DNA of 32,455 nt from Microcaldota archaeon (GCA_021801765.1 JAJYXO010000015.1:1-32455), one strand, 5' to 3'. Positions 16,904 through 24,735 are shown, counted from the first letter of the stretch. Notes: generated from the sequence alone by a model not told the origin. Translations and numbers: made by a program.

Positions 16904-17566
16904 TCATTGCTGCTCATCTACCAACCCCATCAGCGAATTGAAAGCCCTCCCTGTATCGCCCTCGCGTATTATGAACGTCAGCTCTGTGAATGTGGAGACT
17001 ATCTCTACAATGTTTATATTATTCCAGCTAAGTGCTTTTATTAGCATATATATTGCACCTACTTCCCCTACTGCCTCCTTTGGAATCTTTACTGTTACAG
17101 ATGCAAGCTTGCCTATGGTATTAGCCTCTACAGCCTTCCCGAAAAGCTCTCCAATTTTTACCTTATATTTCGAATTGGATAATATGGTTATCTCATATAA
17201 CCCTTGTGTAACAGTAAGGAAATCGCCTTTAGAGAAATCCACAATCCCATAAAGCTTCGGCACGCTTCTAAGCGAGCTTTCAGTTCTCGGAACTGTAAGT
17301 TCGAATATGCCTGATTTTACAGTTATGTCCGATCCTTTGAATTTTATTGGCGTGGTGCCAACAAATCCTCCTTTAAGGCTTTCTCCGAGCCTCCTCAGCG
17401 CCATAATTATCGCTGAGAGTTTCACCCCCCTTCCTATCTCATTCTCCACGTCTGGTTTCAACAACTCCGCGAGGTATGAATAGTTCACTATCTCTGTGGC
17501 TAGCGCTTCTTCCAGAAACGGCCTCTTCTCCACTATCTCCGCAACTGCCCTGGCGACGCTTGGCAT
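16904..17566 (-). CDS. ACT-domain regulatory protein
   Basis: The 220-residue protein carries an N-terminal helical region with HTH-like character (LATEIVNYSYLAELLKPDVEN, LSAIIMALRRLGESL) and C-terminal ACT-like modules. The end (YMLIKALSWNNINIVEIVST, then FTELTFIIREGDTGRAFNSL) is the characteristic ACT strand-helix pattern seen in aspartokinase. ACT domains bind amino acids, so a ligand-sensing role is inferred. ATG 17575 is possible, but GGAGGT touches it directly and lies nine bases before the second ATG at 17566, which is therefore chosen. It is divergent from the GNAT/M20/DapF cluster, and lysine as ligand is a guess from context. Confidence 0.72.
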   Translation of the reverse strand: MPSVARAVAEIVEKRPFLEEALATEIVNYSYLAELLKPDVENEIGRGVKLSAIIMALRRLGESLKGGFVGTTPIKFKGSDITVKSGIFELTVPRTESSLRSVPKLYGIVDFSKGDFLTVTQGLYEITILSNSKYKVKIGELFGKAVEANTIGKLASVTVKIPKEAVGEVGAIYMLIKALSWNNINIVEIVSTFTELTFIIREGDTGRAFNSLMGLVDEQQ

Positions 17567-17587
17567 AATATCCATACCTCCGCAATG

Positions 17588-17650
17588 TTTATAAGCACTA
17601 TGTTAATTTATAACCATTATGTTAACATAGTAACATTAAGTATATATAGT
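17588..17650. promoter_or_regulatory. Divergent promoter region with repeated TTAACAT motifs
   Basis: A palindrome TATGTTAACATA lies at 17618-17629. The half-site CTATGTTAA recurs at 17598-17606 and TAACATT at 17631-17637. TATA-like boxes are TTATAAAC (minus strand, about 17588-17595), TTTATAA (about 17607-17613) and TATATATAG (plus strand, 17641-17649). The spacing of motif copies around both promoters suggests an operator for a dimeric regulator controlling both the ACT gene and the GNAT cluster. Confidence 0.5.
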
Positions 17651-17655
17651 AAAAG

Positions 17656-18690
17656 ATGCCTATCCTACTTAACGTTGAGATCATGAGCATTAGTACAACC
17701 AGCACAAGAGTGTTGCAAGCTAAAAATAGCGCAGCATCAACGCCTTCGAGCATAGGCCCGATAGGCAGAATAGAAACAGAAACTCAGTTAACTTCGCAAA
17801 GAAGAAAAGGCTTCATTACTACAGTGATAGCCACTGAGCAAGATGCGAGAGACTTCGTAGATAACATTTTAAGAAAAGAGCTCAAGGGAATCACCGATTC
17901 TGGAGAGATATCCAGGCTAAACCTGCGCGTCATTGCAAATTCAGAATTGCTAAATAAAGGCATATTTCCAAAAGATCTTATAGAGGCTGTAATAAAACTG
18001 AACTGGCCGAATACAAATGATGCATATTCAATAGTTTACTTTGGATACAATAACGCAGGTAGGTCCATTGCCAAATCCGAGCGCACAAGCTTTGAAACCT
18101 CAATAAAGACACTAATGCCATCATCGCGCCGTGAGGATGTCACAACATCTGAAAAATTGCACACGGGAATTACATTCAAAAGAGCAACGGCAGAGGAGCT
18201 CATCCAATCGCAGCAAGTTGCAGTTCTAAACATGCTGAATGAACATTTTGGATATAATACTTCAGAAGCAGAGTCAATAATACGGGATTCTAGATACATC
18301 CTATTTGTTGCAATAGGCGAAAAGGGAGATGTAGCCGGGATGAGCATGGGGGAGGAAGCAACCATATACACGAACACTGGCAATAAACTCAGGATGATAG
18401 AAATAACGAATGGGGCAGTAATTCCGGAATACGGCGGTAATGGGCTATATGCTTCAATCTCTTCAGCGCTTATAAGCTATCTAGCCAAAGACCTTGATAT
18501 CGACCTTGTTTATTCTGAGTCCAATCTGGAAAGACCAACCCTTCTGAAAGCAATAGGGCAGCAGGGAAGGCGATATGCAGGCATCTTGCCTAACAATTCT
18601 GTTGTTGACAATGGCTTCAGGTCAATGGTGGTCACATATCTCACGCGCGAAGATTTAAACCAAATCACACTGAGCCAAATGAAAAGATGA
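17656..18690 (+). CDS. GNAT-like N-acyltransferase with an extra N-terminal domain
   Basis: The C-terminal half (about 172-330) has the GNAT pattern: FKRATAEELIQSQ, YILFVAIGEKGDVAGM, then VIPEYGGNGLYASISSALIS (motif A, acetyl-CoA binding, with Gly where the usual Arg/Gln-x-x-Gly-x-Gly/Ala has Arg). YSESNLERPTLLKAIGQQG and AGILPNN then follow. The end of this pattern resembles AblB-type beta-lysine acetyltransferases, but this is a similarity of pattern only. Residues 1-165 do not match a family I know. ATG 17656 or ATG 17683 could start it; the TATATATAG box favours the second. It lies one base before the M20 gene, so it is most likely in the same transcript as dapE-like and dapF. Confidence 0.7.
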   Translation: MPILLNVEIMSISTTSTRVLQAKNSAASTPSSIGPIGRIETETQLTSQRRKGFITTVIATEQDARDFVDNILRKELKGITDSGEISRLNLRVIANSELLNKGIFPKDLIEAVIKLNWPNTNDAYSIVYFGYNNAGRSIAKSERTSFETSIKTLMPSSRREDVTTSEKLHTGITFKRATAEELIQSQQVAVLNMLNEHFGYNTSEAESIIRDSRYILFVAIGEKGDVAGMSMGEEATIYTNTGNKLRMIEITNGAVIPEYGGNGLYASISSALISYLAKDLDIDLVYSESNLERPTLLKAIGQQGRRYAGILPNNSVVDNGFRSMVVTYLTREDLNQITLSQMKR

Positions 18691-18691
18691 T

Positions 18692-19834
18692 ATGTTGAGC
18701 GCAAAAGATATACTCTCGAAGATGGTTGCTATAAATTCAACCTTCCCTAACGAAGGCAAATTAGGCGAATACATATGCAGGCTGCTCAAAAGCCAGGATT
18801 TCAAAGTAAATAAGCAATATGTAAGCCCTGGAAGGTTCAATATCTTCGCAGAAAGAGGTTCAAGAGGCAGGCCGTTGCTCTTTTACGGCCATACTGATAC
18901 TGTACCTATATATGGAGATTGGAAAACAGACCCTATGAAATTAACGAAGAAAGGAGATAAACTCTTCGGTTTGGGCAGCTGCGACATGAAAGGGGGAGTA
19001 GCTGGAGTCTTAGAAGCCATAAACCACATAAACAAAACTCGCCGCATAAAGCTACTATTCTGTGTTGACGAAGAGAATATTTCAAAAGGCGTATACGAAG
19101 CAATAAAGAGAAGGCCGTGGTTTAATGACATTTCATTTGCAATATGCGTAGAGCCTGGGCATTCTGCGCATCAAACAGGCGGAGAGAATACCATCACTGT
19201 GGGGAGGAGGGGCAGGGTTATAGTCTGTGTTGATATAATCGGCCTATCTTCCCATGGCGCAAACCCTCAGAAAGGAATAAATGCGCTTGAAGAAGCATCT
19301 AAAATAGCCCTTTCTATAAAAAAATTCAAGCTAACAAGGCATCATGGGCTGGGCAAGGAGGCGGTTTTCGTAAATTGCATAGAAGGCAGGTCAACGAGCC
19401 TATCCGTACCTGATAGGTCACATATGGAAATAGATGTGCAACTGGTCCCTCCAAACAAACTAGACAGCGCAAAAAGAAGAGTGGAAATGTTGATAAAGGA
19501 GCTATATAAAACCGGCAAGCTTAACAAAAGAACCAAAACAAATGTTTATATTAAAAAAAGAGAGACGCCTTACATAAACCCGTATGTAGGCGATCTGAAA
19601 AACCCCAGTTTCAGGTCTATACGGAAGATAATAGAGGATAATTTCGGCAAAGCATTGATTAACTACGGCAGCTCAGTGGCGGATGACAACATAATCCATG
19701 ATAAGCTTTCCGTTCCTATTATAACCCTTGGCCCTTCTGGAGGCAACATACATACTTCTAATGAATGGTTATCTGAACGAAGTCTTGAAAGGATAACATC
19801 TTTGTACGAACAGATAATAAATAACCTTAAATAA
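18692..19834 (+). CDS. M20 family deacylase, DapE/ArgE/LysK-like
   Basis: This 380-residue metallohydrolase of the M20 family removes acyl groups from acylated amino acids, such as succinyl-diaminopimelate. Metal and catalytic residues are all visible: His67 and Asp69 in YGHTDTVP, Asp98 in GLGSCDMKGG, Glu127/Glu128 in VDEENIS, Glu154 in CVEPGH, and His354 in GGNIHTSNEWLS. The dimerisation-domain motif SSHGANPQKGINALEEA is intact and supplies the active-site His across the dimer. Substrate cannot be told from sequence; next to DapF, N-acyl-diaminopimelate is the best guess. It follows the GNAT stop by one base and precedes dapF by nine bases, where GGGGGG serves as a likely ribosome binding site for dapF. 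Confidence 0.88.
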   Translation: MLSAKDILSKMVAINSTFPNEGKLGEYICRLLKSQDFKVNKQYVSPGRFNIFAERGSRGRPLLFYGHTDTVPIYGDWKTDPMKLTKKGDKLFGLGSCDMKGGVAGVLEAINHINKTRRIKLLFCVDEENISKGVYEAIKRRPWFNDISFAICVEPGHSAHQTGGENTITVGRRGRVIVCVDIIGLSSHGANPQKGINALEEASKIALSIKKFKLTRHHGLGKEAVFVNCIEGRSTSLSVPDRSHMEIDVQLVPPNKLDSAKRRVEMLIKELYKTGKLNKRTKTNVYIKKRETPYINPYVGDLKNPSFRSIRKIIEDNFGKALINYGSSVADDNIIHDKLSVPIITLGPSGGNIHTSNEWLSERSLERITSLYEQIINNLK

Positions 19835-19843
19835 GGGGGGAAA

Positions 19844-20695
19844 ATGCAAAAAACAAGGTCGCCTGATGTTAAAAAAGCGGAGTTGAGAATAGCCGCAGCC
19901 GAAGGCTGCGGAAACAGATTCATTATAGTTGACAGGCTTAAAGAACTGGCTAGGGGAAGCCTTACCGGCAAGGCGCGGGCTTCTTTGGGTAAAACCCTTG
20001 GTGAGAAATTCCCAGCCACCGATAGTATATTGCTCATATCAGCACCAAAATCAGAGACAGCATCTGCTATGATGCGAATTCTGGAAAAAGACGGCTCAGA
20101 ATCCGATATGTGCGGCAATGGCATAAGATGCGTAGCAAAATATCTAAGGGATGCGCATGCGTTTCCGGAAAGCATGCTCATAGAAACAAAAGCAGGAATC
20201 AGAAAAGTAGGGCATACCAAAGGCAATACATATGCAGTTGAAATGGGGAAGGTCGCCGTAAATATACGTCCGATATTTGAAACGCAGATTAACGGCACAA
20301 GCAGAAACGTATACTTTGCAAACAGCGGCGAACCGCATGCCGTAATATTCTTGACTGATGTATCTAAATTAAACATAGATAAAATTGGTAGACAAGTAAG
20401 AAGAAATCCAATTTTCGGAGCAGGTGGATCCAACGTCAACTTTGTCCAGATCATAAATGAAGACACAATACGTGTAAGAACATACGAACGCGGTGTGGAA
20501 GGCGAAACCGAAGCATGCGGAACCGGAGCAACCGCATCCGCAGCTATGGCTGTTAAGCGTGGCATTGTGCATTCCAAAATTATAAATGTAATCTGCAACG
20601 GCGGGGTCTTAAAAATAACATATGATGGTGTTAACGCTATTCTAGAAGGCCCTGCAAATGTATTTCAAACCAAGGATATACTGCTAAATCTATGA
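19844..20695 (+). CDS. dapF: Diaminopimelate epimerase
   Basis: DapF interconverts LL- and meso-diaminopimelate, the last precursor before lysine. The two catalytic cysteines are present: Cys90 in SDMCGNGIRC and Cys225 in EGETEACGTGATAS, each in its family motif. NSGEPHAVIF and GSNVNFVQ are also typical. The N-terminal motif usually written GxGNDF reads GCGNRFIIVD, keeping the substrate Asn but replacing Asp by Arg. There is a short Lys-rich N-terminal extension, and the length (283) is near the family norm of about 275. The ATG is preceded by AAGGGGGG four bases upstream. Part of the GNAT-M20-dapF cluster. It is convergent with the second M20 gene, 33 bases away. Confidence 0.93.
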   Translation: MQKTRSPDVKKAELRIAAAEGCGNRFIIVDRLKELARGSLTGKARASLGKTLGEKFPATDSILLISAPKSETASAMMRILEKDGSESDMCGNGIRCVAKYLRDAHAFPESMLIETKAGIRKVGHTKGNTYAVEMGKVAVNIRPIFETQINGTSRNVYFANSGEPHAVIFLTDVSKLNIDKIGRQVRRNPIFGAGGSNVNFVQIINEDTIRVRTYERGVEGETEACGTGATASAAMAVKRGIVHSKIINVICNGGVLKITYDGVNAILEGPANVFQTKDILLNL

Positions 20696-20728
20696 TTACT
20701 GCAAAACTCAATAGGACAAATGCCTTAT

Positions 20729-21862
20729 TTATCTCCTAACCCTCTCAAGGAATGTCAGATACATGTTGGTTATCTTGCTCAAACTATCTGCATCTACATA
20801 TTCGTCAGCAACATGTCCTGTCCCTTCCGGTCCCCAGGTAATCACTGGTATGCCTAATGTCGCTATAACATTATCGTCTCCTACTGATTTTCTAATAACT
20901 GTACTTAGTGTTCTCCCTGTGGATTCTCTTATTACACCTGATATAATATCCATGTATGGCACATTGTCAAAACTGTAACTTTCCAGATAAGGCGTTTTTC
21001 TTCTCTTTATATTTATGCTATCTAATTTTGCATCTAACATAATGCTGAGTCTACGCATGACGCTTTCTATAGAATCCTCAGCTCCTATTATGGCTTCAAC
21101 TTCTGCACTTGCATTTCCGCAAACACTCATACCAACCGATTCGCCTTCTATCTTCCTCAATTGAACTACGGTATCTTTAGAATCAAACATCTTATCTCTA
21201 GAAGCATAAAGCTCCACAGAAAACTCAGACAGCTTCATTATTGCATCTACGGCATCTCTATATCTCAAAATATGCTCAGGTTTACCGATGAATTTAACTT
21301 CGTAAACAGCTCTGCCAGTTCTTCCTACTGCAACTTCATTCACTCCGAATCCCAAACCTGGCTCTGCAGATATCACCAAGTCTACGCAATTAAAAAAGAC
21401 TCTATTTGCGCCAATCGCCTTCCATGCGCCTTCAGATATGTTCTCCTCATCAGATGCCAAAAATATTTTCACATGGGCATTGGTTCTTTGCGATGCGTCC
21501 AAGAATGCAGCTATGCCTCCCTTCATATCTCCTGCTCCTAGGCCATACATCCTGCCGCTATTCTCTGTCAATTCGAAGGGATCTACTGACCAACCCTTCT
21601 TGTTTACCAAAGGTACGGTGTCCATATGTCCATAGAACAGTATTGTTGGTTTTCCTGCTCCTTTTTCGGCAAATATATTCAACCTACCCTTTGCATTATC
21701 TATAATCTGCGTAGTTACTGCAAACCTTCTCTCTGAAAGGAAATTCACCAGCCAGCTACCTATCTCTGATTCATTAGGGTAAACCGATGGTATTCTTACC
21801 AAACTCCTTAGCACATTTCTATAGTCAACAAATTCTCCCTTATTGTTGCCAACTCTTTCCAT
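20729..21862 (-). CDS. Second M20 family deacylase, DapE-like paralogue
   Basis: This 377-residue paralogue of the M20 gene at 18692 keeps all metal and catalytic residues: His79 and Asp81 (YGHMDTVP), Asp112 (GLGAGDMKGG), Glu139/Glu140 (SDEENIS), Glu167 (SAEPGL) and His350 (GTGHVADEY). In the lid domain, the usual S-x-H-G-x-x-P motif is replaced by FIGKPEHILRYRDAVDA, so the His that completes the active site across the dimer is missing or displaced. It may act on another substrate. It lies 16 bases after rps10, in the same direction as tuf, and so is probably co-transcribed with translation genes. Its 3' end converges with dapF. Confidence 0.87.
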   Translation of the reverse strand: MERVGNNKGEFVDYRNVLRSLVRIPSVYPNESEIGSWLVNFLSERRFAVTTQIIDNAKGRLNIFAEKGAGKPTILFYGHMDTVPLVNKKGWSVDPFELTENSGRMYGLGAGDMKGGIAAFLDASQRTNAHVKIFLASDEENISEGAWKAIGANRVFFNCVDLVISAEPGLGFGVNEVAVGRTGRAVYEVKFIGKPEHILRYRDAVDAIMKLSEFSVELYASRDKMFDSKDTVVQLRKIEGESVGMSVCGNASAEVEAIIGAEDSIESVMRRLSIMLDAKLDSINIKRRKTPYLESYSFDNVPYMDIISGVIRESTGRTLSTVIRKSVGDDNVIATLGIPVITWGPEGTGHVADEYVDADSLSKITNMYLTFLERVRR

Positions 21863-21878
21863 AAACGCAATTCGAGTT

Positions 21879-22187
21879 TCAGCTGCTTAGCGTCATCTCT
21901 ATCCTGACTGTGTCCGGAACAGGTATCCTCATTATCTGCCTAAGTGCCTGCTCTCCCCCGTATATCTCAACAAGCCACTTATGGATCCTCATCTCCCACT
22001 TCTCATAGGTGTGCGAGCCATCCCCGCATGGAGTCTTCCTTGTAGAGATCTTCATCCTTCTTGTAGGAAGGGGTATCGGTCCCTTGTACTTTATGTCCCC
22101 TGCCTTCGCTATCTCCACTATTCTGACTGCAACGTTGCGCGCATCGCTCTTGCTCCTGCTTATCAGCTTGATCCTTGTTGATGGCAT
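21879..22187 (-). CDS. rps10: Small-subunit ribosomal protein uS10
   Basis: The 102-residue protein shows the uS10 core: MPSTRIKLISRSKSDARNVA, then YKGPIPLPTRRMKI, SHTYEKWEMRIHKW, and a terminal VPDTVRIEMTLSS. The frame can be read upstream to 22229, but those codons lie inside tuf and the family begins at MPSTRIKL, so ATG 22185-22187 is chosen. It is four bases past the tuf stop. The tuf-rps10 order is the standard archaeal one. Confidence 0.94.
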   Translation of the reverse strand: MPSTRIKLISRSKSDARNVAVRIVEIAKAGDIKYKGPIPLPTRRMKISTRKTPCGDGSHTYEKWEMRIHKWLVEIYGGEQALRQIMRIPVPDTVRIEMTLSS

Positions 22188-22191
22188 GGAG

Positions 22192-23457
22192 TCACTTCTT
22201 CGTAACATCGAGGACGACTCCTGCAGCAACAGTCTGTCCCATATCCCTTATCGCAAACCTCCCCAGGTGGGGAAAGTCCCCGTATTTCTCAACAACTATC
22301 GGCTTGGAAGGCTTTACTCTTATTATCGCCACATCCCCGTTCTTTATGAACTCTGGGTTCTTCTGGAGCGTCTGCCCTGTCTTCGGGTCCTTCTTCTCCA
22401 TTATCTCAACCACTGTGGCAGCTATCTGCGCAGTGTGTATGTGGAAAACAGGCGTATATCCTGGAGCTATTGCAGTAGGGTGGTTTATTACCACTATCTG
22501 CGCAGTGAATTCCTGTGCAACAGTTGGAGGCGAGCTAACAGGCCCTACTACATCTCCCCTCCTCATGTCCTTCTTATCCACTCCCTTAACATTGAACCCT
22601 ACATTGTCTCCGGGCTCCGCCTTCTGCAGTTGCTGGTGGTGCATCTCTATGCTCTTTATCTCTGTCTTCACCCCGCTAGGCATTATTATCACCTGGTCCC
22701 CTGGCTTCATCACTCCTGTCTCCACTTTGCCAACTGGGACAGTCCCGAATCCTGCTATGCTGTAAACGTCCTGTATCGGGAGCCTTAGCGGTTTGTCAAC
22801 TGGCTTCTCTGGCACCTTGAACGTGTCAAGCGCTTCGAGAAGAGTAGGCCCATTGTACCACGAAAGCTTATCTGATTTTGAAGAAACATTTGCCCCTTCA
22901 AGTGCAGAGTAAGGCACAAAGAGCATCTTGCTAACATCGTATCCAACGGTCTTTAGCAATTCGCTGACTTTGTTTTTTGCCTCATCGTACTTAGCCCTAT
23001 CATAATTGGCTGCATCTATCTTGTTTAAGCCTACAACCACCTGGTTTATACCAAGCACTTTTGCAAGGTATGCGTGCTCCCTCGTCTGAGACTGCACTCC
23101 ATCAACACACGAAACAACGAGCACTGCGGCATCCGCCTGGCTTGCTCCTGTTATCATGTTCTTTACAAAGTCCCTGTGTCCTGGTGCATCTATTATTGTG
23201 AAATAGAACTTCGGGGTCTGGAAATCCCTGTGCATTATGTCTATGGTTATTCCCCTCTCCCTCTCTTCTTTCAGTTGATCCATCACAAAGGCAAATTCGA
23301 ATGTAGGTCTGTTGTATTTTGCAACCTCATCCTTTATCTTCTTCATATCCTGCTCGGTTACTGCCTTTGTATCATAAAGCAACCTTCCAACTGTAGTCGA
23401 CTTGCCGTGATCTATGTGACCTATAAAGATCAAATTCATGTGTGGTTTTTCTGCCAT
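22192..23457 (-). CDS. tuf: Translation elongation factor aEF1A
   Basis: aEF1A brings aminoacyl-tRNA to the ribosome. The 421-residue protein has the GTPase motifs GHIDHGKST (13-21, with Ile in place of the commoner Val), [10 protein letters not shown] (switch I end), DAPGHRDF (G3), NKID (G4) and a YSA loop (G5). The C-terminal barrel domains show the conserved [14 protein letters not shown] and [27 protein letters not shown]. The ATG is preceded by AAGGTG about six bases upstream. A TATA-like box at 23526-23534 lies about 70-77 bases upstream, leaving a leader of about 47 bases. It is the first gene of the tuf-rps10-M20 operon. Confidence 0.98.
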   Translation of the reverse strand: MAEKPHMNLIFIGHIDHGKSTTVGRLLYDTKAVTEQDMKKIKDEVAKYNRPTFEFAFVMDQLKEERERGITIDIMHRDFQTPKFYFTIIDAPGHRDFVKNMITGASQADAAVLVVSCVDGVQSQTREHAYLAKVLGINQVVVGLNKIDAANYDRAKYDEAKNKVSELLKTVGYDVSKMLFVPYSALEGANVSSKSDKLSWYNGPTLLEALDTFKVPEKPVDKPLRLPIQDVYSIAGFGTVPVGKVETGVMKPGDQVIIMPSGVKTEIKSIEMHHQQLQKAEPGDNVGFNVKGVDKKDMRRGDVVGPVSSPPTVAQEFTAQIVVINHPTAIAPGYTPVFHIHTAQIAATVVEIMEKKDPKTGQTLQKNPEFIKNGDVAIIRVKPSKPIVVEKYGDFPHLGRFAIRDMGQTVAAGVVLDVTKK

Positions 23458-23525
23458 TCTTACACCTTAGTAGAAACTAGCCAACAGCGAAAGCTGATAG
23501 CGCAGTTAATAACATCTCGGAAAAC

Positions 23526-23534
23526 ATATTTAAA
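23526..23534 (-). promoter_or_regulatory. TATA-like box for tuf
   Basis: TTTAAATAT on the minus strand. A box this far upstream allows a leader long enough for the AAGGTG ribosome binding site before ATG 23457. Confidence 0.45.
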
Positions 23535-23623
23535 CCTTTGCGAAAAGCGACGTATCTACCAACAAATAGCTCAAAAGCCCATGGCAAGTAGATTCGCAGT
23601 TCTAAGAGAAACAATACCTAATC

Positions 23624-23631
23624 GATATAAA
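23624..23631 (+). promoter_or_regulatory. TATA-like box for the Sm-like gene
   Basis: GATATAAA lies about 36-43 bases before ATG 23666, giving an expected leader of about 12-15 bases. It shares the 208-base divergent region with the tuf promoter. Confidence 0.4.
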
Positions 23632-23665
23632 TCTATCTGTGTCATATTAGTGCAACGGTGTATTA

Positions 23666-23899
23666 ATGACTGTGACAGAGAGGCCATTTGATTTATTGAA
23701 TAAATCAATAAGCAAACAGGTACTGATAAGATTGAAGAACAACTCTGAGATAAGGGGCAAGGTAACATCCTTCGATGTCCATATGAATATAGTTTTAGAT
23801 GGCGCAGAGGAAGTTGAGGACGGCGGCAGTGTCAAATCCAAGTTAGGTACCATACTGCTCAGGGGAGGGAATATCCTTTTCATATCACCTGTGCTATAA
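23666..23899 (+). CDS. Sm-like (Lsm) archaeal protein
   Basis: This 77-residue protein is a single Sm fold. Sm1 is visible as RPFDLLNKSISKQVLIRLKN, then SEIRGKVTSFDVHMNIVLDGAEE. Sm2 is KLGTILLRGGNILFISP, with the conserved RG. Archaeal Sm proteins form heptameric rings that bind U-rich RNA and are linked to RNA turnover and tRNA maturation. It is immediately followed, 12 bases later, by tRNA-Ala and may be co-transcribed with it. Confidence 0.93.
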   Translation: MTVTERPFDLLNKSISKQVLIRLKNNSEIRGKVTSFDVHMNIVLDGAEEVEDGGSVKSKLGTILLRGGNILFISPVL

Positions 23900-23911
23900 C
23901 GCGTAAGCTGT

Positions 23912-24015
23912 GGGCTCCTAGCGCAACGGTAGCGCGCCTGCATGGCATGCAGGAGGTTGCGGGTTCAAAATGATTTCTTGGAAAGCCAGGAAGTATGAAA
24001 ATCCCGCGGAGTCCA
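23912..24015 (+). tRNA. tRNA-Ala (GGC) with a 32-base intron in the T-loop
   Basis: The cloverleaf is acceptor GGGCTCC/GGAGTCC with discriminator A, D stem GCGC/GCGC, anticodon stem CCTGC/GCAGG with loop ATGGCAT (anticodon GGC), and T stem GCGGG/CCCGC. The T-loop is interrupted: TTCAAA then 32 bases (23970-24001) then T. Central helix TTCA/TGAA, with 3-base bulges AAA (5' side) and AAT (3' side), makes a bulge-helix-bulge joined to a 7-pair hairpin TTCTTGG/CCAGGAA. Cutting each bulge after its second base joins TTCAAA to T, giving a normal TTCAAAT loop and a 72-base tRNA. CCA is not encoded. Confidence 0.93.
23970..24001 (+). other. tRNA-Ala intron, between T-loop positions 59 and 60
   Basis: The intron runs from A at 23970 to A at 24001. 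Its hairpin is TTCTTGG, loop AAAG, CCAGGAA. The outer part of its helix next to the 5' bulge has mismatches, so the motif is a relaxed bulge-helix-bulge on the intron side. It belongs to the non-canonical class of archaeal tRNA introns, which lie outside the anticodon loop. Confidence 0.88.
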
Positions 24016-24021
24016 CAAATT

Positions 24022-24366
24022 CTATCGCATCCTTGTTCTACTACTCTGTACTTTTAGTGCTGTACCTCTTAGCCATTTTAGATAATTGTCGCTGCCTTTC
24101 CATATTCTGAAGGAGATTATTTCTGGAACTTCATAGCTATGGGCAGATATTATCTCCTTCTCTATTTCTTCGTACAGAGCCGCAGCCGCTTTTACAATGC
24201 ATATCCATTCCTTTTCCTTCACAACCTTTCCATTCCACATGAACGTACTCTCTACGGGTCCTAGGACCTGTGCGCACCCCGCAAGGCCTGACCTAACCAG
24301 GCGGTCAGATATATGCATAGCCTCCTTCTTCAAACGTACCGAAGTGAAAATCTGTACGAATTCCAT
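24022..24366 (-). CDS. cutA: CutA1-type divalent-cation tolerance protein
   Basis: The 114-residue protein follows the CutA pattern: ISDRLVRSGLAGCAQVLGPV, then STFMWNGKVVKEKEW, AHSYEVPEIISFRI and YLKWL. CutA forms trimers and binds divalent metals such as copper in some species; its cellular role is unclear. Position of ATG 24366, about 20 bases after a minus-strand TTTTATTTG box, suggests a leaderless mRNA. It is antisense to, and starts seven bases beyond, the end of tRNA-Ala. Confidence 0.9.
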   Translation of the reverse strand: MEFVQIFTSVRLKKEAMHISDRLVRSGLAGCAQVLGPVESTFMWNGKVVKEKEWICIVKAAAALYEEIEKEIISAHSYEVPEIISFRIWKGSDNYLKWLRGTALKVQSSRTRMR

Positions 24367-24433
24367 AATTACTTCTTATTTGGAAACAAATAAAAGCATC
24401 CATGGATAAAACCAGTCTGAAGCGTGCTGCATA

Positions 24434-24727
24434 ATGGAATACAACAACAGGAGCATAGTGATAAAGGAACTCATAGGCTTGCGAGCGAAGGTTATCCTGT
24501 CATCAGATGCTTTCCAGAAGGGCATCTCAGGAGTGGTAATAGATGAAACGAAGAATGTAATCGTTATAGACGATGGGAAAGTTTCAAGGCGTGTAATTAA
24601 AAAAACCGCAACATTCAGGTTCTATTCTGGAAAGAGGTCTTTTATAGTAGACGGCAGGGAAATAAACTTCAGGCCAGACGAGCGAACTGAGAAGGCCATG
24701 CGGTTCTACAGGCTAAGGCATCCATGA
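24434..24727 (+). CDS. rnp1: RNase P protein component 1 (Rpp29/Pop4 homologue)
   Basis: Rpp29 is a protein subunit of archaeal RNase P, which trims the 5' leader of tRNAs. The 97-residue protein has the Sm-like barrel and family signature: LIGLRAKVILSSDAF, GISGVVIDETKNVIVI, TFRFYSGKRSFIVDGREI and FRPDERTEKAM. In archaea this gene normally lies between uL29 and uS17 in the ribosomal cluster, which fits its position here, although uL29 and uS3 are not upstream. RNase P here also has to process the initiator tRNA that abuts TFE. Confidence 0.9.
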   Translation: MEYNNRSIVIKELIGLRAKVILSSDAFQKGISGVVIDETKNVIVIDDGKVSRRVIKKTATFRFYSGKRSFIVDGREINFRPDERTEKAMRFYRLRHP

Positions 24728-24735
24728 ACTGCTCG

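Noticed and set aside
19663-20598. 311-codon open frame on the minus strand
   Set aside because: It lies antisense to the end of the first M20 gene and to dapF; both plus-strand genes have intact family motifs.
22009-22788. 259-codon open frame on the plus strand
   Set aside because: Antisense to rps10 and tuf, both unambiguous.
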